Source of the DNA: CAXXFQ01 sp963674475
Lineage (GTDB): Bacteria > Planctomycetota > Planctomycetia > Pirellulales > Thermoguttaceae
Direction of reading: 5' to 3'
NCBI GenBank assembly: GCA_963674475.2
Contig: CAXXFQ010000024.1
Location: 62,001-126,000 of the forward strand
DNA length: 64,000 nucleotides
Part shown: piece by piece, positions 26,653 to 35,807 of the stretch
Layout of the letters: the number at the start of each line of letters is the position of its first letter
Numbering within the stretch: the first letter of the stretch is position 1
Notes under the pieces: model-generated
Told to the model about the DNA's origin: nothing
What the model saw: the letters and a program-made list of their open reading frames with translations, nothing else
Database searches by the model: none
Position numbers and translations under genes: made by a program

Positions 26653-27945
26653 ATGAATGGATTTGATGCGATTGCTTTGGAAGGTCGGCTGGCGGGGCTG
26701 TTGGTGCTGGGCGCTTTTTTGGGAAGCCTGGCGAACTGGGCTATCTATCGGTTGGCCTGGAACCGTCGTCTGATCGGGCCATGGTCTCCCGCGCCGCGCG
26801 ACGTTCCGCCGCGTCGGGCTTGCGACCGGATTCCGATTTTCGGCTGGCTGGGACTGCGTCGGGAGGTCTCGGTGCATGGGACCGGTTATTGGATTCGGCC
26901 GATGCTGATCGAGTTGGCCTGCGGCTTTGGGGTGGCCTGGCTTTACTGGTGGCAGATCGACCGGTTGGCACTCGTGCCCGGCTGGGTTCCCCGTCCGGCG
27001 CCGGTCGAATACGGGGCGATTTTTCATCTTCAGTTTGTCGTTTTTATCGTCTTTTTCTGGCTGATGTTGGTCGCCTCGCTGATCGATATTGACGAAAAAC
27101 TGATCCCCGATGCGATCACGGTGCCGGGGACCCTGCTGGCGCTGGTCGTGGCGGGCCTGTTTTCCAAAACGGGGTTGTCGGCCCTGACGGTTTGTCCCGA
27201 CTGGTTGCCGGTCGACGGTTTTTGGCCGCTGGTGACGCCCAAAATCTGGCCGACGATGACGTTGACCTCTCCCGCGACGCCGCCCGAGTGGCTGTTGGGA
27301 CCGATCGGGCTGGGGATCGGCCTGATGTGCTTTTGGGGCTGGTGTTTTGCGATGAGCGATCGGGTCTGGTATGGGCGACACGGCGTGGCCCGGGCGTGGC
27401 GCGTGTTTTGGGCCCATCTTCGACGCGCGTCGAACACGCCGTATGTGATCGGTTTGGCCGTGGTCGGTCCGATCGGAATCGGTCTGGTCTGGCGTTTTGC
27501 CGGGGCGGCCGGTTGGATCGGTCTTTTAAGCGCGCTGGTCGGTATGGCGACCGCCGGCGGGTTGGTCTGGGCGGTCCGACTGATCGGCGGCTCGGTCTTG
27601 GGCCGCGAGGCGATGGGGTTCGGTGACGTGACGCTCATGGCGATGATCGGGGCCGTTTTGGGCTGGCAGGCGTCGGTTCTGCTTTTCTTTATCGCGCCGC
27701 TTTTGGCCCTTTTGATCGGGCTGGGTTCGCTCGTGCTGCATCGCGAGAGCGAGATCCCGTACGGCCCGTTTCTCTGTCTGGCGGCGACGGTGATCCTCCT
27801 GCGATGGCCTGCGATCTGGACGGCGGCCGCTCCCCGGTTCGAATTGGGGCTGGTGGTTCCGACCATTTTGGGAATCGGCCTGGTCCTGTTGGCCCTGTTG
27901 CTTTGGCTTGTGCAGCTCTTTAAACGGTGGTTGGGGATTGATTAA
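26653..27945 (+). CDS. Prepilin peptidase (A24 family) with enlarged membrane region
   Basis: 430 residues, almost all hydrophobic. The two aspartyl catalytic motifs are visible: SLIDIDEKLIPDAIT near residue 146 and GFGDVTLMAMIGAVLG near 322. In ordinary PilD they are about 65 residues apart; here about 175, owing to an insertion with several extra hydrophobic segments. The N-terminal methyltransferase-like region retains a PIFGW-like stretch but lacks the usual CxxC zinc pairs (one Cys in PPRRACDRIPIF). It would cleave and perhaps methylate type IV pilin or pseudopilin leaders at the inner membrane. Candidate substrates are the TadE-like proteins about 6.5 kb away, but they carry no obvious processing site. 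Confidence 0.88.
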   Translation: MNGFDAIALEGRLAGLLVLGAFLGSLANWAIYRLAWNRRLIGPWSPAPRDVPPRRACDRIPIFGWLGLRREVSVHGTGYWIRPMLIELACGFGVAWLYWWQIDRLALVPGWVPRPAPVEYGAIFHLQFVVFIVFFWLMLVASLIDIDEKLIPDAITVPGTLLALVVAGLFSKTGLSALTVCPDWLPVDGFWPLVTPKIWPTMTLTSPATPPEWLLGPIGLGIGLMCFWGWCFAMSDRVWYGRHGVARAWRVFWAHLRRASNTPYVIGLAVVGPIGIGLVWRFAGAAGWIGLLSALVGMATAGGLVWAVRLIGGSVLGREAMGFGDVTLMAMIGAVLGWQASVLLFFIAPLLALLIGLGSLVLHRESEIPYGPFLCLAATVILLRWPAIWTAAAPRFELGLVVPTILGIGLVLLALLLWLVQLFKRWLGID

Positions 27946-28324
27946 ATCCCCTCTCATGCAAAGCGGACGATCTGCCTGGAATATTGCTAGCCACCAAAAA
28001 GGGCTGGGTGGGGATTGATAGAAAAAAATAAAAAACCCAAGTCGATTCCCCGTAAGGCTTTTCTTTATCCGGGCACTTTTTTTCCAGCTGCCGGTTTCAA
28101 ATTTCGCTTCTCTTCAAAAGCGAAAGGGGCTAGAATGAAAATCGGATGTGGAGGTCTTGTCTTCCTTCAGACAAGGCTTTCCCTCTGGCACAGAGAAAGG
28201 GTGTTTTTGTTTAGTACGCCGAAACGGGGTGTCCGGTTTTCGGCAGATGCTCTCGTTGCGGGACTGCCTTTGCCAGGCGGGTCGTCGACGGGAGTCAAAA
28301 ACCCTTATCTGGGGAGGGTCTGTC
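27946..28324. other. Intergenic region before the zinc-ribbon gene
   Basis: About 380 bases, with a small hairpin at about 28155-28176 (CTTGTC-TTCCTTCA-GACAAG). The frame is open upstream of 28325 but without zinc-ribbon homology. A GGGAGGG ribosome binding site at 28312-28318 fits the 28325 start. Confidence 0.45.
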
Positions 28325-28699
28325 ATGACGATCCGTATGTCTTGTCCAAATGGCCACAAGCTGAAGATCAAGGACGAATTGGCCGGAAAAATTGGACGTT
28401 GTCCGGCCTGTAAGGCGAAGTTTCTCATACCGCGTCTCGAAGCGGCGCCGGTCTCTTCTATTTCCGAGGACGAAATTATCGACGTCCTCGCGCCCGACGA
28501 TCCGACCCAACGGCGTGATTTTGTCGATCTCACGCAAAGCAGCTTGGGGGGCGACTCGTCCGATTCGATCCTTTCGCTCAACCGTCAAGGTTTCGAAACG
28601 CCCAAAAAAGTCTGCCATGTGTGCCATCAGGAGATCGACGCGAAGACGCATATCTGCCCGCATTGCCATCACTATATCGCCCAAGTCAGCGATCTTTAA
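28325..28699 (+). CDS. Small protein with zinc ribbons at both ends
   Basis: About 124 residues. An N-terminal zinc-ribbon (SCPNGHKLKIKDELAGKIGRCPACKAKF: one Cys, then CPAC) and a C-terminal one (CHVCHQEIDAKTHICPHC) are joined by an acidic, Ser-rich linker. Paired zinc ribbons of this type occur in planctomycete-specific proteins; function unknown, possibly nucleic-acid or protein binding. GGGAGGG lies seven bases upstream of the ATG. The C-terminal knuckle is a separate Cys set, so two metal sites are likely. Confidence 0.8.
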   Translation: MTIRMSCPNGHKLKIKDELAGKIGRCPACKAKFLIPRLEAAPVSSISEDEIIDVLAPDDPTQRRDFVDLTQSSLGGDSSDSILSLNRQGFETPKKVCHVCHQEIDAKTHICPHCHHYIAQVSDL

Positions 28700-28861
28700 T
28701 ATCCATTCCATGCTCGCCGGTGCCTCGGCCGCCTGTTTACCCTTCGAGAAAACAGACTGTTTTCACACTGGAGAGCGCGTGGGCGAGCAAATCGAATTGC
28801 GTCTAAGGTCGATACGCTTCTGGCAAAAACGGCTTTTTGATAAACAAGGGCAGGGCGGTCG

Positions 28862-29242
28862 TTAAAAGACGAGTCGGGCCACCAGCAGACCGGCGAAGAA
28901 GGCCAAGATGCCGGTCAGGTTGTGCGCGGTGACGTTGCCCAGCACGGCCAGCCATTGCGAGTCGCCCATCAGACGGCTCGTGTCGAAGACGAAACTCGAG
29001 AAGGTCGTAAACGCGCCCATAAAGCCGACCAGGATGATCGTTCGCATTTCAAGGCTGACGGCCAGCCGTTCGGTCAGTGCGGTCCAGGCGAAGCCAAAGA
29101 GCATACAGCCGATCAGGTTCACGACCAGGGTGCCCCACGGGAAGGAACCCTTGGTCGAATTCTGCACGAGCCCGGCGAGGCCGTAACGTGCCAAGGTCCC
29201 CGCCGCGCCGGCCAGGGCCAGTCCGAGTAGTTTTACGATCAT
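28862..29242 (-). CDS. crcB: Fluoride efflux channel CrcB
   Basis: 126 residues with four hydrophobic helices. Typical CrcB blocks are GAAGTLARYGLAGL, GTLVVNLIGCMLFGF and GFMGAFTTFSSF (the Phe box and central Thr-rich helix break). It forms a dimeric Fluc channel exporting fluoride. Only 32 bases separate it from the EF-hand gene upstream, so it is probably co-transcribed with that gene; no fluoride riboswitch is apparent in so short a gap. Confidence 0.93.
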   Translation of the reverse strand: MIVKLLGLALAGAAGTLARYGLAGLVQNSTKGSFPWGTLVVNLIGCMLFGFAWTALTERLAVSLEMRTIILVGFMGAFTTFSSFVFDTSRLMGDSQWLAVLGNVTAHNLTGILAFFAGLLVARLVF

Positions 29243-29274
29243 GGTCTGCTAGGTCGATGGTTTTCTGGAAAAGG

Positions 29275-30183
29275 CTATTTTTTTTGAGTTGTCGCGGCGT
29301 CCGGTTTTGGGGTCCCTTGTTGGGCCCCCTGCTGGGCCTCTTTTTTCGCGGCTCCCTTTTGCGAACGGAAGAAGGCGAGCAGTCCCTTGGGCGTGAGAAG
29401 GCCGTCCCGGTCGGTGTCGTAGCGGCGAAACTCCTCGATCGCCGACGGGGTCTGTTCCGGCGTGAATTCGGCCAAGGTCAGTTGACCGTCGCCGTTGGCG
29501 TCGCGCTGGGCAAACCAATCGGGCAGCCCCGACGGGAGCCGGTTGACATGGAACCGTTTTTGGGCCGCGAACGGATCGGCTGACTCGGTCGCCGACGGTG
29601 ATTCCAACGGGGTCACCAAACGGGAGTTGCGGGGGAATTCTTCCTGGGCCGTTTCGGTTGGAATAGCGCCGGAAACAGTGCTGGGGTGCAGTAGTCGGGG
29701 GCTTTCCGACAGGTTATGGAAGAGGGAAGAGAGGAGCCGAATTCGACGCCGTTGCCCGTAGTCGGTCACGTATCGGGCGTATTCCGTTTCGGTTAAGAAC
29801 CCGTCTCGATCCGTGTCGGCCGAGGCCGGGTTGCCGCCCATCTTCCCCCATTCGGTCGCGTCGAGTCGTCCGTCTCCGTTGGTGTCATAGCGACGAACGA
29901 CCCGCTTGGCATAACGGTCGACCTTCGCCGGGACCGGGATGCTCGGCTCGGTTTCCCCGTTCGCTGAAGCGACATCGGATTGGGCCAAGCCTTGAGCGGG
30001 TGCAGGGGCAGGTGCTTGAGGCTGGGCAGGTGCAGCGGGTTGTTGTTGGGCGGAAGCCGAGTTGGCGAACCAGTAGCACCCTCCAAGTACGGCCACGAGG
30101 ACCCATTTGGCGGTTCTCGCCGACGGGCGAAAACGGGGATGCGATTCAGAACGGATTTGTCGAGAAGGGAAAAATAGACGCAT
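29275..30183 (-). CDS. Exported EF-hand protein
   Basis: About 302 residues from the ATG at 30183 (the frame also has an ATG at 30276). A long polar leader is followed by a hydrophobic stretch (WVLVAVLGGCYWFANSASA) ending at a signal-peptidase-like site, then a Pro/Ala/Gln-rich linker. EF-hand loops follow, for example DTNGDGRLDATEW, DTDRDGFLTETEY, DANGDGQLTLAEF and DTDRDGLLTPKG. Four candidate Ca2+-binding loops make a secreted calcium sensor or binder likely. The C-terminus is Lys/Gln-rich. It likely heads a unit with crcB. Function beyond Ca2+ binding unknown. Confidence 0.82.
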   Translation of the reverse strand: MRLFFPSRQIRSESHPRFRPSARTAKWVLVAVLGGCYWFANSASAQQQPAAPAQPQAPAPAPAQGLAQSDVASANGETEPSIPVPAKVDRYAKRVVRRYDTNGDGRLDATEWGKMGGNPASADTDRDGFLTETEYARYVTDYGQRRRIRLLSSLFHNLSESPRLLHPSTVSGAIPTETAQEEFPRNSRLVTPLESPSATESADPFAAQKRFHVNRLPSGLPDWFAQRDANGDGQLTLAEFTPEQTPSAIEEFRRYDTDRDGLLTPKGLLAFFRSQKGAAKKEAQQGAQQGTPKPDAATTQKK

Positions 30184-30724
30184 AGGCCAGACGTTCTCGG
30201 TGGTAATCAAAAAACGGGAAGGGCCAAGCCAGCGCGAGGCGGCTTTAGGCAAGTTTTCGTACACGGGAACTTCCATTTTACGTCGGAACGTCGCGTCTTG
30301 CCAGCCTCGGCGTTTTTTCCACGCGTGGCGGCGGTTTTTCTTGGAAGGCCCCTATGACGGGGGGTGGCGTTTTTTTAAGCAAAAAAGGCCGCTTTTCTCG
30401 TCGGGTGGGAAACGTTGGCAATCCCGCGAAGGAGTGATACAATGAGAGTTATTGATATTCGATTTTGGCCGTGGTCCGATGGCCTTCGAATCCTTCCTTG
30501 GCGTTTAGAGCGGTTTTAAAACTTATTTCTAAGGGCACCTCGGTAAACCGAAGGTTTACTCCGCAAGAGAATGATAAAGCGGCCTTTCGTTCAAGAAAAT
30601 AAGGGTCTTCACTTTTTCATTCTCGTAAGCTACCTGGTTTTCAGAGGTAGCCCTAAGTGAAGCACGTTCTAATAACCAACTGATACCCCCAATGACGTTC
30701 CCCTTGATAGAGGAGTTTTTCCAA
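30184..30724. other. Divergent intergenic region
   Basis: About 540 bases between a minus and a plus gene. It includes a GC hairpin-like stretch (CCCCTATGACGGGG, 30343-30363) and TACAAT at about 30428 as a candidate -10 box for the sugar isomerase; the -35 is not clear. No coding sequence seen. Confidence 0.45.
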
Positions 30725-31633
30725 ATGACGATGACGCGACGAGATTTCGTGACGACCGCCGCCACCCTTGGCGCTGCAGCTGGTGCCGGACTGACGACCC
30801 TTTCGACCGGTGCCGGACTGGCCATGGCGGCTGACGCTAAAAAAGAAGTCAAACTCAAGCTTTCCAGCCAGATCGGCGTGATTCCGGGAAAATCGACCGG
30901 GGAAAAACTCGATCGGATGCTCGGGTGGGGATTCGAAGCGGTCGAACTTTATGGCGACGTGCTCCAGAAAGGGGACGAGTACGCCAAGGAAGTCGAAAAG
31001 GCGGGGATCCCGGTCAGCGCGATCTGCTTCGGCTCGATGAAAGGGGACTTGGTCTCGGACGATCCGGCCAAACGGCCTGCCGCCAAAGAGCTGCTCAAAA
31101 AAGCCTGCACCGTCGCCGGTCAGTTGGGTGCCAACGGGGTCATTTACGTTCCGGCGTTCAATAAGCAGACGAAACTCACCTGCCCCGAGATCCGAGAGTT
31201 GCTGGTCGAAACGCTGCCCGAGATCGGCGAACATGCCCTGAAGGCGGGGACGACCGTCATCATGGAACCGCTCAATCGGCGTGAGGCGTACTTCCTCCGT
31301 CAGGTGGCCGACGGGGCGTCGATCGCGCGGGACTGCAAGAGCGAAGGCATTTGTGTCATGGGCGACTTCTACCATATGTTCTATGAAGAGACCTCCGACA
31401 TGGGTGCGTTTATTTCCGGTGGCGACCGGCTGCGTCACGTCCATTTGGCCTCGCGCTCGAAGAACCGGATTCTTCCCGGTCAGGACAAGATGAGCTATGT
31501 CGACGGGTTCCGTGGCCTGAAGATGCTCGGCTACCAAGGGTATTGCAGTCTGGAATGCGGATGTCGGGGGGACCGGATGGTCGAGATCCCGAAGGCGGCC
31601 CAGTACCTCCGCGACCAGTGGGCCCAAGCGTAA
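30725..31633 (+). CDS. Tat-exported TIM-barrel sugar isomerase/epimerase
   Basis: About 302 residues. A twin-arginine signal (TRRDFVTT, then an Ala/Gly-rich helix ending AMA-AD) indicates Tat export in a folded state. The body is an AP-endonuclease-2-type TIM barrel (hydroxypyruvate isomerase / xylose isomerase-like): LDRMLGWGFEAVELYGD, FNKQTKLTCPEI, and metal ligands probably in TVIMEPLNRR (Glu) and VMGDFYHM (Asp, His). The ATG at 30725 has GGAG at -14. Such secreted isomerases are common in planctomycetes and are thought to act on sugars released from polysaccharides. Confidence 0.88.
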   Translation: MTMTRRDFVTTAATLGAAAGAGLTTLSTGAGLAMAADAKKEVKLKLSSQIGVIPGKSTGEKLDRMLGWGFEAVELYGDVLQKGDEYAKEVEKAGIPVSAICFGSMKGDLVSDDPAKRPAAKELLKKACTVAGQLGANGVIYVPAFNKQTKLTCPEIRELLVETLPEIGEHALKAGTTVIMEPLNRREAYFLRQVADGASIARDCKSEGICVMGDFYHMFYEETSDMGAFISGGDRLRHVHLASRSKNRILPGQDKMSYVDGFRGLKMLGYQGYCSLECGCRGDRMVEIPKAAQYLRDQWAQA

Positions 31634-31689
31634 AGCGTAAAAAAAATAAAAAAGTCCAGAGGGATTGCAAAGCAATCCCGGTCCAAAAA

Positions 31690-31786
31690 GTTTTTGAGGG
31701 GAGAGTTTGAGAGGGGACAATTTTCAAAATGTCCCCTCTCATTTAAAAAATACAGGCGACGGCAACGCTGTCGCACCTTATTTTCT
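31690..31786 (+). repeat. Dispersed element, copy 2
   Basis: Matches 190-282 in inverted orientation, including the core GACAATTTTCAAAATGTCC, the flanking C/T-rich arms and the GGCGACGGCAACGCTGTCG hairpin. The two copies are 31 kb apart in the window. Confidence 0.7.
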
Positions 31787-31826
31787 TTCGCCCCCCAATG
31801 GAAAAAACCATTTTTTTGCAGCGCAT

Positions 31827-31869
31827 AAAAAAAGGGCGACCCGCTTTTTCGAGCAGGCGCCCTTTTTTC
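31827..31869. terminator. Bidirectional terminator between convergent genes
   Basis: A stem of AAAAAAGGGCG-(A)-CCCGCT pairing with AGCAGG-CGCCCTTTTTT. Long A-run on one side and T-run on the other give a U-tract for transcripts from either direction. Confidence 0.75.
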
Positions 31870-31971
31870 GGGTGACGGAGGAAGCCCGTTCCCAGGGCGT
31901 TCCCCCGACCCCCTTCTCCCATGATCGGTAAGGTTGGCTCAAGTGCCAATCCGGTGCGAGAGCGGACCGTC

Positions 31972-34038
31972 TTAAAAATCGATCTGGCTGGAGTCGATCA
32001 ACCGTGGTGGCGGAACCTTTGCGGCGATCCGGTTGAACGCCAACAGCAGTTGTTCCTCCATGTCGGCGATCCGGGTACCGCCGGGCACGTGGATATGGAT
32101 GCCGCCGCCCATCCGGGCGATCACTTCCATCAGCTTCGCGTCGGAGTCGGCTCCGACGCTCATCGTGTTGATCTTGAACCCCTTTTGGACCGCCTCGAAC
32201 GCCTTGTAAATGGCGTACTTTTTCGCCTTGATTCCACTCGAGCTGCCCGTGGGCGTATAAAGGTTTCCGTCGGCGTCCTTGATCAGGTTCCAGGAAAAAC
32301 CGTTCGGCTCGTAAATCGAGTATGGCGAGACGTTCGCGTTTCCGTCGGTCATTAAGAGCATCGTTTTTCGGGCGCCCAAACGGCCTTTGGTTTCGAGCAT
32401 CTGAGTCCCCTTGAGGATCCCGTCGCCCATCGCGGTCGACCAACTGAAGTGACCGGACTGGGTGTGGCTTTGTAGGGCGTCAAGTTGATCGAAATCGCGG
32501 CTGATCGGCTCGTCGCTTATATCGACGGCCATCGAGCAACCGGACGTGCAGTTGATCGCTCCGGTCAGCCACTTGGCCGACGAGGCGTAAGCGACCATGC
32601 CGACCCGGTCCCCGAATTCGAGATCTTTCAAGAAGTTCAGGAACAGCGAGTTCCCCTTCTTGACCGCGTGGAACGGGTAATGGGGCGTGTTGGCCAGTTG
32701 GGGCACGTAATGGTGATAGCATTGCCGATCCAACAGGTAGTTGATCAAGGCGGCCGCGTTGTATCGGAATTTTCGCCCCGTGTAATACATGCGGCTTCCA
32801 TATTCGCTGGTCGACTTGTTCCGGCGGTACTCGTATCGGCAGTACTTCAAAAAGCCTTCCCAGCTGCCGCGAGGATAGGGCCATGCGATCGTGTTGAGTC
32901 CGAAGTAGGCCATCTTGTCGTTGAGCGAACCGGACGTCGAAGTGTCCTTTGGGTCGAGGTCGGCCAGGGTGACGTACGACTCGGAGTTTTCGTACGCGCG
33001 GACTTTGTAAATGCGACGGCCCCGGGAATTGTAATCGGTGCTCTTGAACGATTTCGATGTAGTGCTCTTGTAGACACTTTTACTGTTGGCATTCCCGTAG
33101 TAGTCGTAGTAGTAAAGCTTCACTTTGTAAAACGGCCGGTTGGTTTGAACGTCAACCTGATCGTAGCGGAAGGTGACGTTGGCCGAAAAGCCTCTGCTGT
33201 TGGAGCCGGATTCCTGGAAATAGTTGGTCTGGTCGAACTCGGCCAGCGTGGTGGGCGTGAGGATCGGTCCCATATTGGGACTTCCGAGCGCCTGGTAGAT
33301 CTCCCATTCGTTGGCGATGACGTCCGACTCGCTCAGGCGGCTGACGTTCAAGCAGCTGTCGAAGTTCATCGATCGGGAAAAGTCCAAGACGACCACGATA
33401 TCGCGCGATTCGACAAACGCGACGGCCGACGCTTCGATTTCGAGCGTGCGGTCGATCGTTCCGACATCGGTCGTGGCGGTCGGCTGGTCGGGCGTGGGGT
33501 CGAGCGGTTCCTCTTGCGAGGCGCTGCTGCCGGCCGACATGGCCCCCCAATTGCTGCCGAACAGAAGCGAAACAGGGCCGTTTTGCTCGGTGTTGCCTTC
33601 AAAATTGCCGCGACGCGCTCGCACGCCCACGACGTTGTAAGGCTCCGCACCCCAAGCGATTTCCCATTTGAGGGTCTCTTCGTTGAACTGGCATTTCCCG
33701 AAAGAAACGTCCAGTTGCGGATCGACATGGACCCCGTTGAGTTGGGCAATCTCCGCGGCCGTAATTCGCGCCTGCTCGGCGGCCAACGCATTGATGTCGA
33801 CTCCGGAACCCACTTCGTCACCCGCTTCTTCGACGGCGAAGACGATCTTTTGAGCGGCGGCCAGCGCGGCGGCGTCGACGGAGTTTTGCAGTTTGGTCTG
33901 TTCGTAGTTGGCCAGGTTCATATCGACGGCCAACGCGACAAACGCAAGTAAAAGCGGCAAAAGGATTGTTAGAAAAACGGCGACCACACCCCGTGGCGGT
34001 CGGCCTCGGGACGGCTGGAGTACTCTCGGCGATGACAT
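31972..34038 (-). CDS. TadG-like protein with von Willebrand A domain
   Basis: About 688 residues. The start has a TadG/pilus-assembly helix (GVVAVFLTILLPLLLAFVALAVDMNLA) and the pseudopilin-type SVDAAALAAAQK that follows. The centre has a vWA core with MIDAS-type motif VVVLDFSRSMNFDS, and a second MIDAS-related stretch near VGADSDAKLM. TadG is usually an accessory of the tight-adherence pilus; here it is likely an inner-membrane anchored periplasmic protein. GGGAGA precedes the ATG at 34038. The first gene upstream (minus) is a TadE-like pseudopilin, so these three form an apparent unit. A second ATG at 34137 is possible but adds nothing recognisable. Confidence 0.85.
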   Translation of the reverse strand: MSSPRVLQPSRGRPPRGVVAVFLTILLPLLLAFVALAVDMNLANYEQTKLQNSVDAAALAAAQKIVFAVEEAGDEVGSGVDINALAAEQARITAAEIAQLNGVHVDPQLDVSFGKCQFNEETLKWEIAWGAEPYNVVGVRARRGNFEGNTEQNGPVSLLFGSNWGAMSAGSSASQEEPLDPTPDQPTATTDVGTIDRTLEIEASAVAFVESRDIVVVLDFSRSMNFDSCLNVSRLSESDVIANEWEIYQALGSPNMGPILTPTTLAEFDQTNYFQESGSNSRGFSANVTFRYDQVDVQTNRPFYKVKLYYYDYYGNANSKSVYKSTTSKSFKSTDYNSRGRRIYKVRAYENSESYVTLADLDPKDTSTSGSLNDKMAYFGLNTIAWPYPRGSWEGFLKYCRYEYRRNKSTSEYGSRMYYTGRKFRYNAAALINYLLDRQCYHHYVPQLANTPHYPFHAVKKGNSLFLNFLKDLEFGDRVGMVAYASSAKWLTGAINCTSGCSMAVDISDEPISRDFDQLDALQSHTQSGHFSWSTAMGDGILKGTQMLETKGRLGARKTMLLMTDGNANVSPYSIYEPNGFSWNLIKDADGNLYTPTGSSSGIKAKKYAIYKAFEAVQKGFKINTMSVGADSDAKLMEVIARMGGGIHIHVPGGTRIADMEEQLLLAFNRIAAKVPPPRLIDSSQIDF

Positions 34039-34153
34039 GGCTCTTCTCCCATCTGCTGCAACCTCAAAGGCAACCCAAAGTGATTTCAATGACGGCGTTT
34101 TCGATTTCGCCCCTTGAAAAAATGATTGGTATCCCAACCAAGCCCCCCGGCCC

Positions 34154-34699
34154 TTATCGATTCGGGCGGGCCTGGCCGTTGTGGAAAACCATCGTATAAC
34201 TTAAAGGAAACGAGGTCGCTCCCGTGGTTGTTACGGATCCGGTGTCTCCCGTTTCGGTCGGAGTGGCGAAACCGCCTTCCGAGGTGGAAGAACTTGTAAA
34301 GATGTTGAAGATGTCGTACGGCATTGTCACATCTACTTGATAATAGGGAACCGGATCGACTGCGTCATCCAGGTTCGGAATCGGTTCGCCCGTGTCGGGG
34401 TTGGTGATCTGGATCATCGCCCCTTCTCCTTGGAGGCCGGCTGAATTCAAGAAGGCTCGAATGTCGTCGGCGATTCGGTCGTTGGTCGGTGTCGTGTCGG
34501 TGAAGTTCAAGCTGCCAAGCCCGCCGAGTCGGCCCCCATGGCGAACGGCCATCTGGAGCGTGTTGGCCGCGTCGTACATGTCGGAGATGGCGGTGGTGAC
34601 CATCAGCAGCCCGAGCAAAACGGGTGCCAGGATGGCGAATTCCACTGAAACGGCCCCTCGTCGCGTGAACGGTTTTCGACGTCTCGATTGGCGTGACAT
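34154..34699 (-). CDS. TadE-like protein
   Basis: About 181 residues. After a basic leader, the hydrophobic segment AVSVEFAILAPVLLGLLMVT with Glu at +5 from the small residue has the TadE/TadF shape. The following TLQMAVRHGGRLGGLG segment also fits. The rest is a Ser/Thr/Gly-rich periplasmic region. AAGGAG lies eight bases upstream of the ATG at 34699. It lies between a second TadE-like gene and the TadG/vWA gene, all on the minus strand. Confidence 0.82.
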   Translation of the reverse strand: MSRQSRRRKPFTRRGAVSVEFAILAPVLLGLLMVTTAISDMYDAANTLQMAVRHGGRLGGLGSLNFTDTTPTNDRIADDIRAFLNSAGLQGEGAMIQITNPDTGEPIPNLDDAVDPVPYYQVDVTMPYDIFNIFTSSSTSEGGFATPTETGDTGSVTTTGATSFPLSYTMVFHNGQARPNR

Positions 34700-34760
34700 G
34701 ACGTTGCTCTCCTTGGGGCGGGCCGAGGCTCGTCCGACTTGCTTCATTTCATTTTTTGGA

Positions 34761-35342
34761 TTATTCGTGTCGCATGAAGGAATACGATTTCAGTTGAATG
34801 CCGTCCAGCGCCGAGGTTTCGGCCAGACCGGTGTTGTCGTACATCGAACCGATATAGTTGGCCAGTCCCTTGATGACGCCGGGTAACAGGGCCACCTCGT
34901 CATAGGGAACACGCGCCGCGACGACGTAAAGCTGTCCCAAGTCGGCCTCTTGAAGGTTGGTCAAATCGGGCAGGTTCCAGATGGCCGCTTGGATCGAGTC
35001 GGCCGCCGGAAAATCGATCGGATTTCCGTCACTATCGACCGCGTCGTAGGTCGAGGCGTCTTTGACCGCGACGACGATATTGTCCGTTGAATGGACAAAC
35101 GGCGAGAGGACGTCGCGAACCCGGTCGGCCACTTCCGCTTCGGTGACCCCGGTGACAACCCCTTCGCGGGCCGCCAGTCGACAGGCCATTCGAACCGAGT
35201 TTTGAACGGCATAGAGATGGCTTATCTCGAAGATCATGTAGAGGAACAGCAGGAGGAAGGGCGAAATCAGGGCCAGTTCCACCGCGGTCGCTCCGTGCCG
35301 CCAGCCGCGGCGGCGTCGCGCATTGCGCAGGCTACCTCTCAT
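34761..35342 (-). CDS. TadE-like protein (second copy)
   Basis: About 193 residues. The basic leader (RGSLRNARRRRGWRHG) and the helix ATAVELALISPFLLLFLYMIF match the TadE core; QNSVRMACRLAAREGVV follows as in TadE proteins. It likely sits in the inner membrane with its C-terminal part in the periplasm. It is the first gene of the three-gene TadE-TadE-TadG run; no tadA, tadB, tadC or rcpA genes are in the window. Start chosen at the ATG 35342 with GAGAAG upstream. Confidence 0.82.
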   Translation of the reverse strand: MRGSLRNARRRRGWRHGATAVELALISPFLLLFLYMIFEISHLYAVQNSVRMACRLAAREGVVTGVTEAEVADRVRDVLSPFVHSTDNIVVAVKDASTYDAVDSDGNPIDFPAADSIQAAIWNLPDLTNLQEADLGQLYVVAARVPYDEVALLPGVIKGLANYIGSMYDNTGLAETSALDGIQLKSYSFMRHE

Positions 35343-35807
35343 GATGTTTCTTCTCGTTGCGCGTCGACGGACGAGAATGGCGTCATCCTCTTGTCGCCGA
35401 CCTTCATTGATAAGCCGATAAGTAGGGAAATGAACTCGCGTGAGCGGTCCCCCCTGTGATAAGTTCACACTAGATAAGCTTTTTCTTTTTGTTTCCAGTA
35501 AAAACCTATCTTTTTTTCCACCGATCGGACGGCCTGTTTGGCCAGGTTTTCCCCCGTTTTTCGCAAGGAAAGGTTTGGATGCGAGGACTGTAGCGAATAG
35601 GGGCCGCCTGTTGGGGGAATCGACTCGGTTTGGGGTCTCTTGGAAATAGGAAAAAAGGGGGACGCCCGGGCAACCGAAAGAGAGTAGGGCAAGAGTTAAA
35701 GCGGGCAGGATAGGGTGGGGTTTCGGGTTGAAAAATCGTTATTATAAGTACAGGCCCTACAGGCCGATTCATTGAAGGTGGGGGAACAGGATCCCGGGAG
35801 CGGTTCA
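35343..35807. other. Divergent promoter region
   Basis: About 465 bases separating the Tad unit (minus) from the outer-membrane efflux gene (plus). T-rich stretches occur at 35475-35520 and TATAAG at about 35744. No gene seen. Confidence 0.45.

Larger units (their letters stand above)
31634..31971. other. Convergent intergenic region with repeat and terminator
   Basis: About 340 bases between the ends of two convergent genes. It contains the second copy of the dispersed element (31690-31786) and a bidirectional terminator (31827-31869). No gene. Confidence 0.6.

Noticed and set aside
29243..29274. Fluoride riboswitch upstream of crcB
   Set aside because: Only 32 bases separate crcB from the gene before it, too short for the known fold, and the GGCGATG-type consensus is absent.
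32485..33951. Plus-strand ORF antisense to the TadG/vWA gene
   Set aside because: No motifs; composition is that of a frame shadow.
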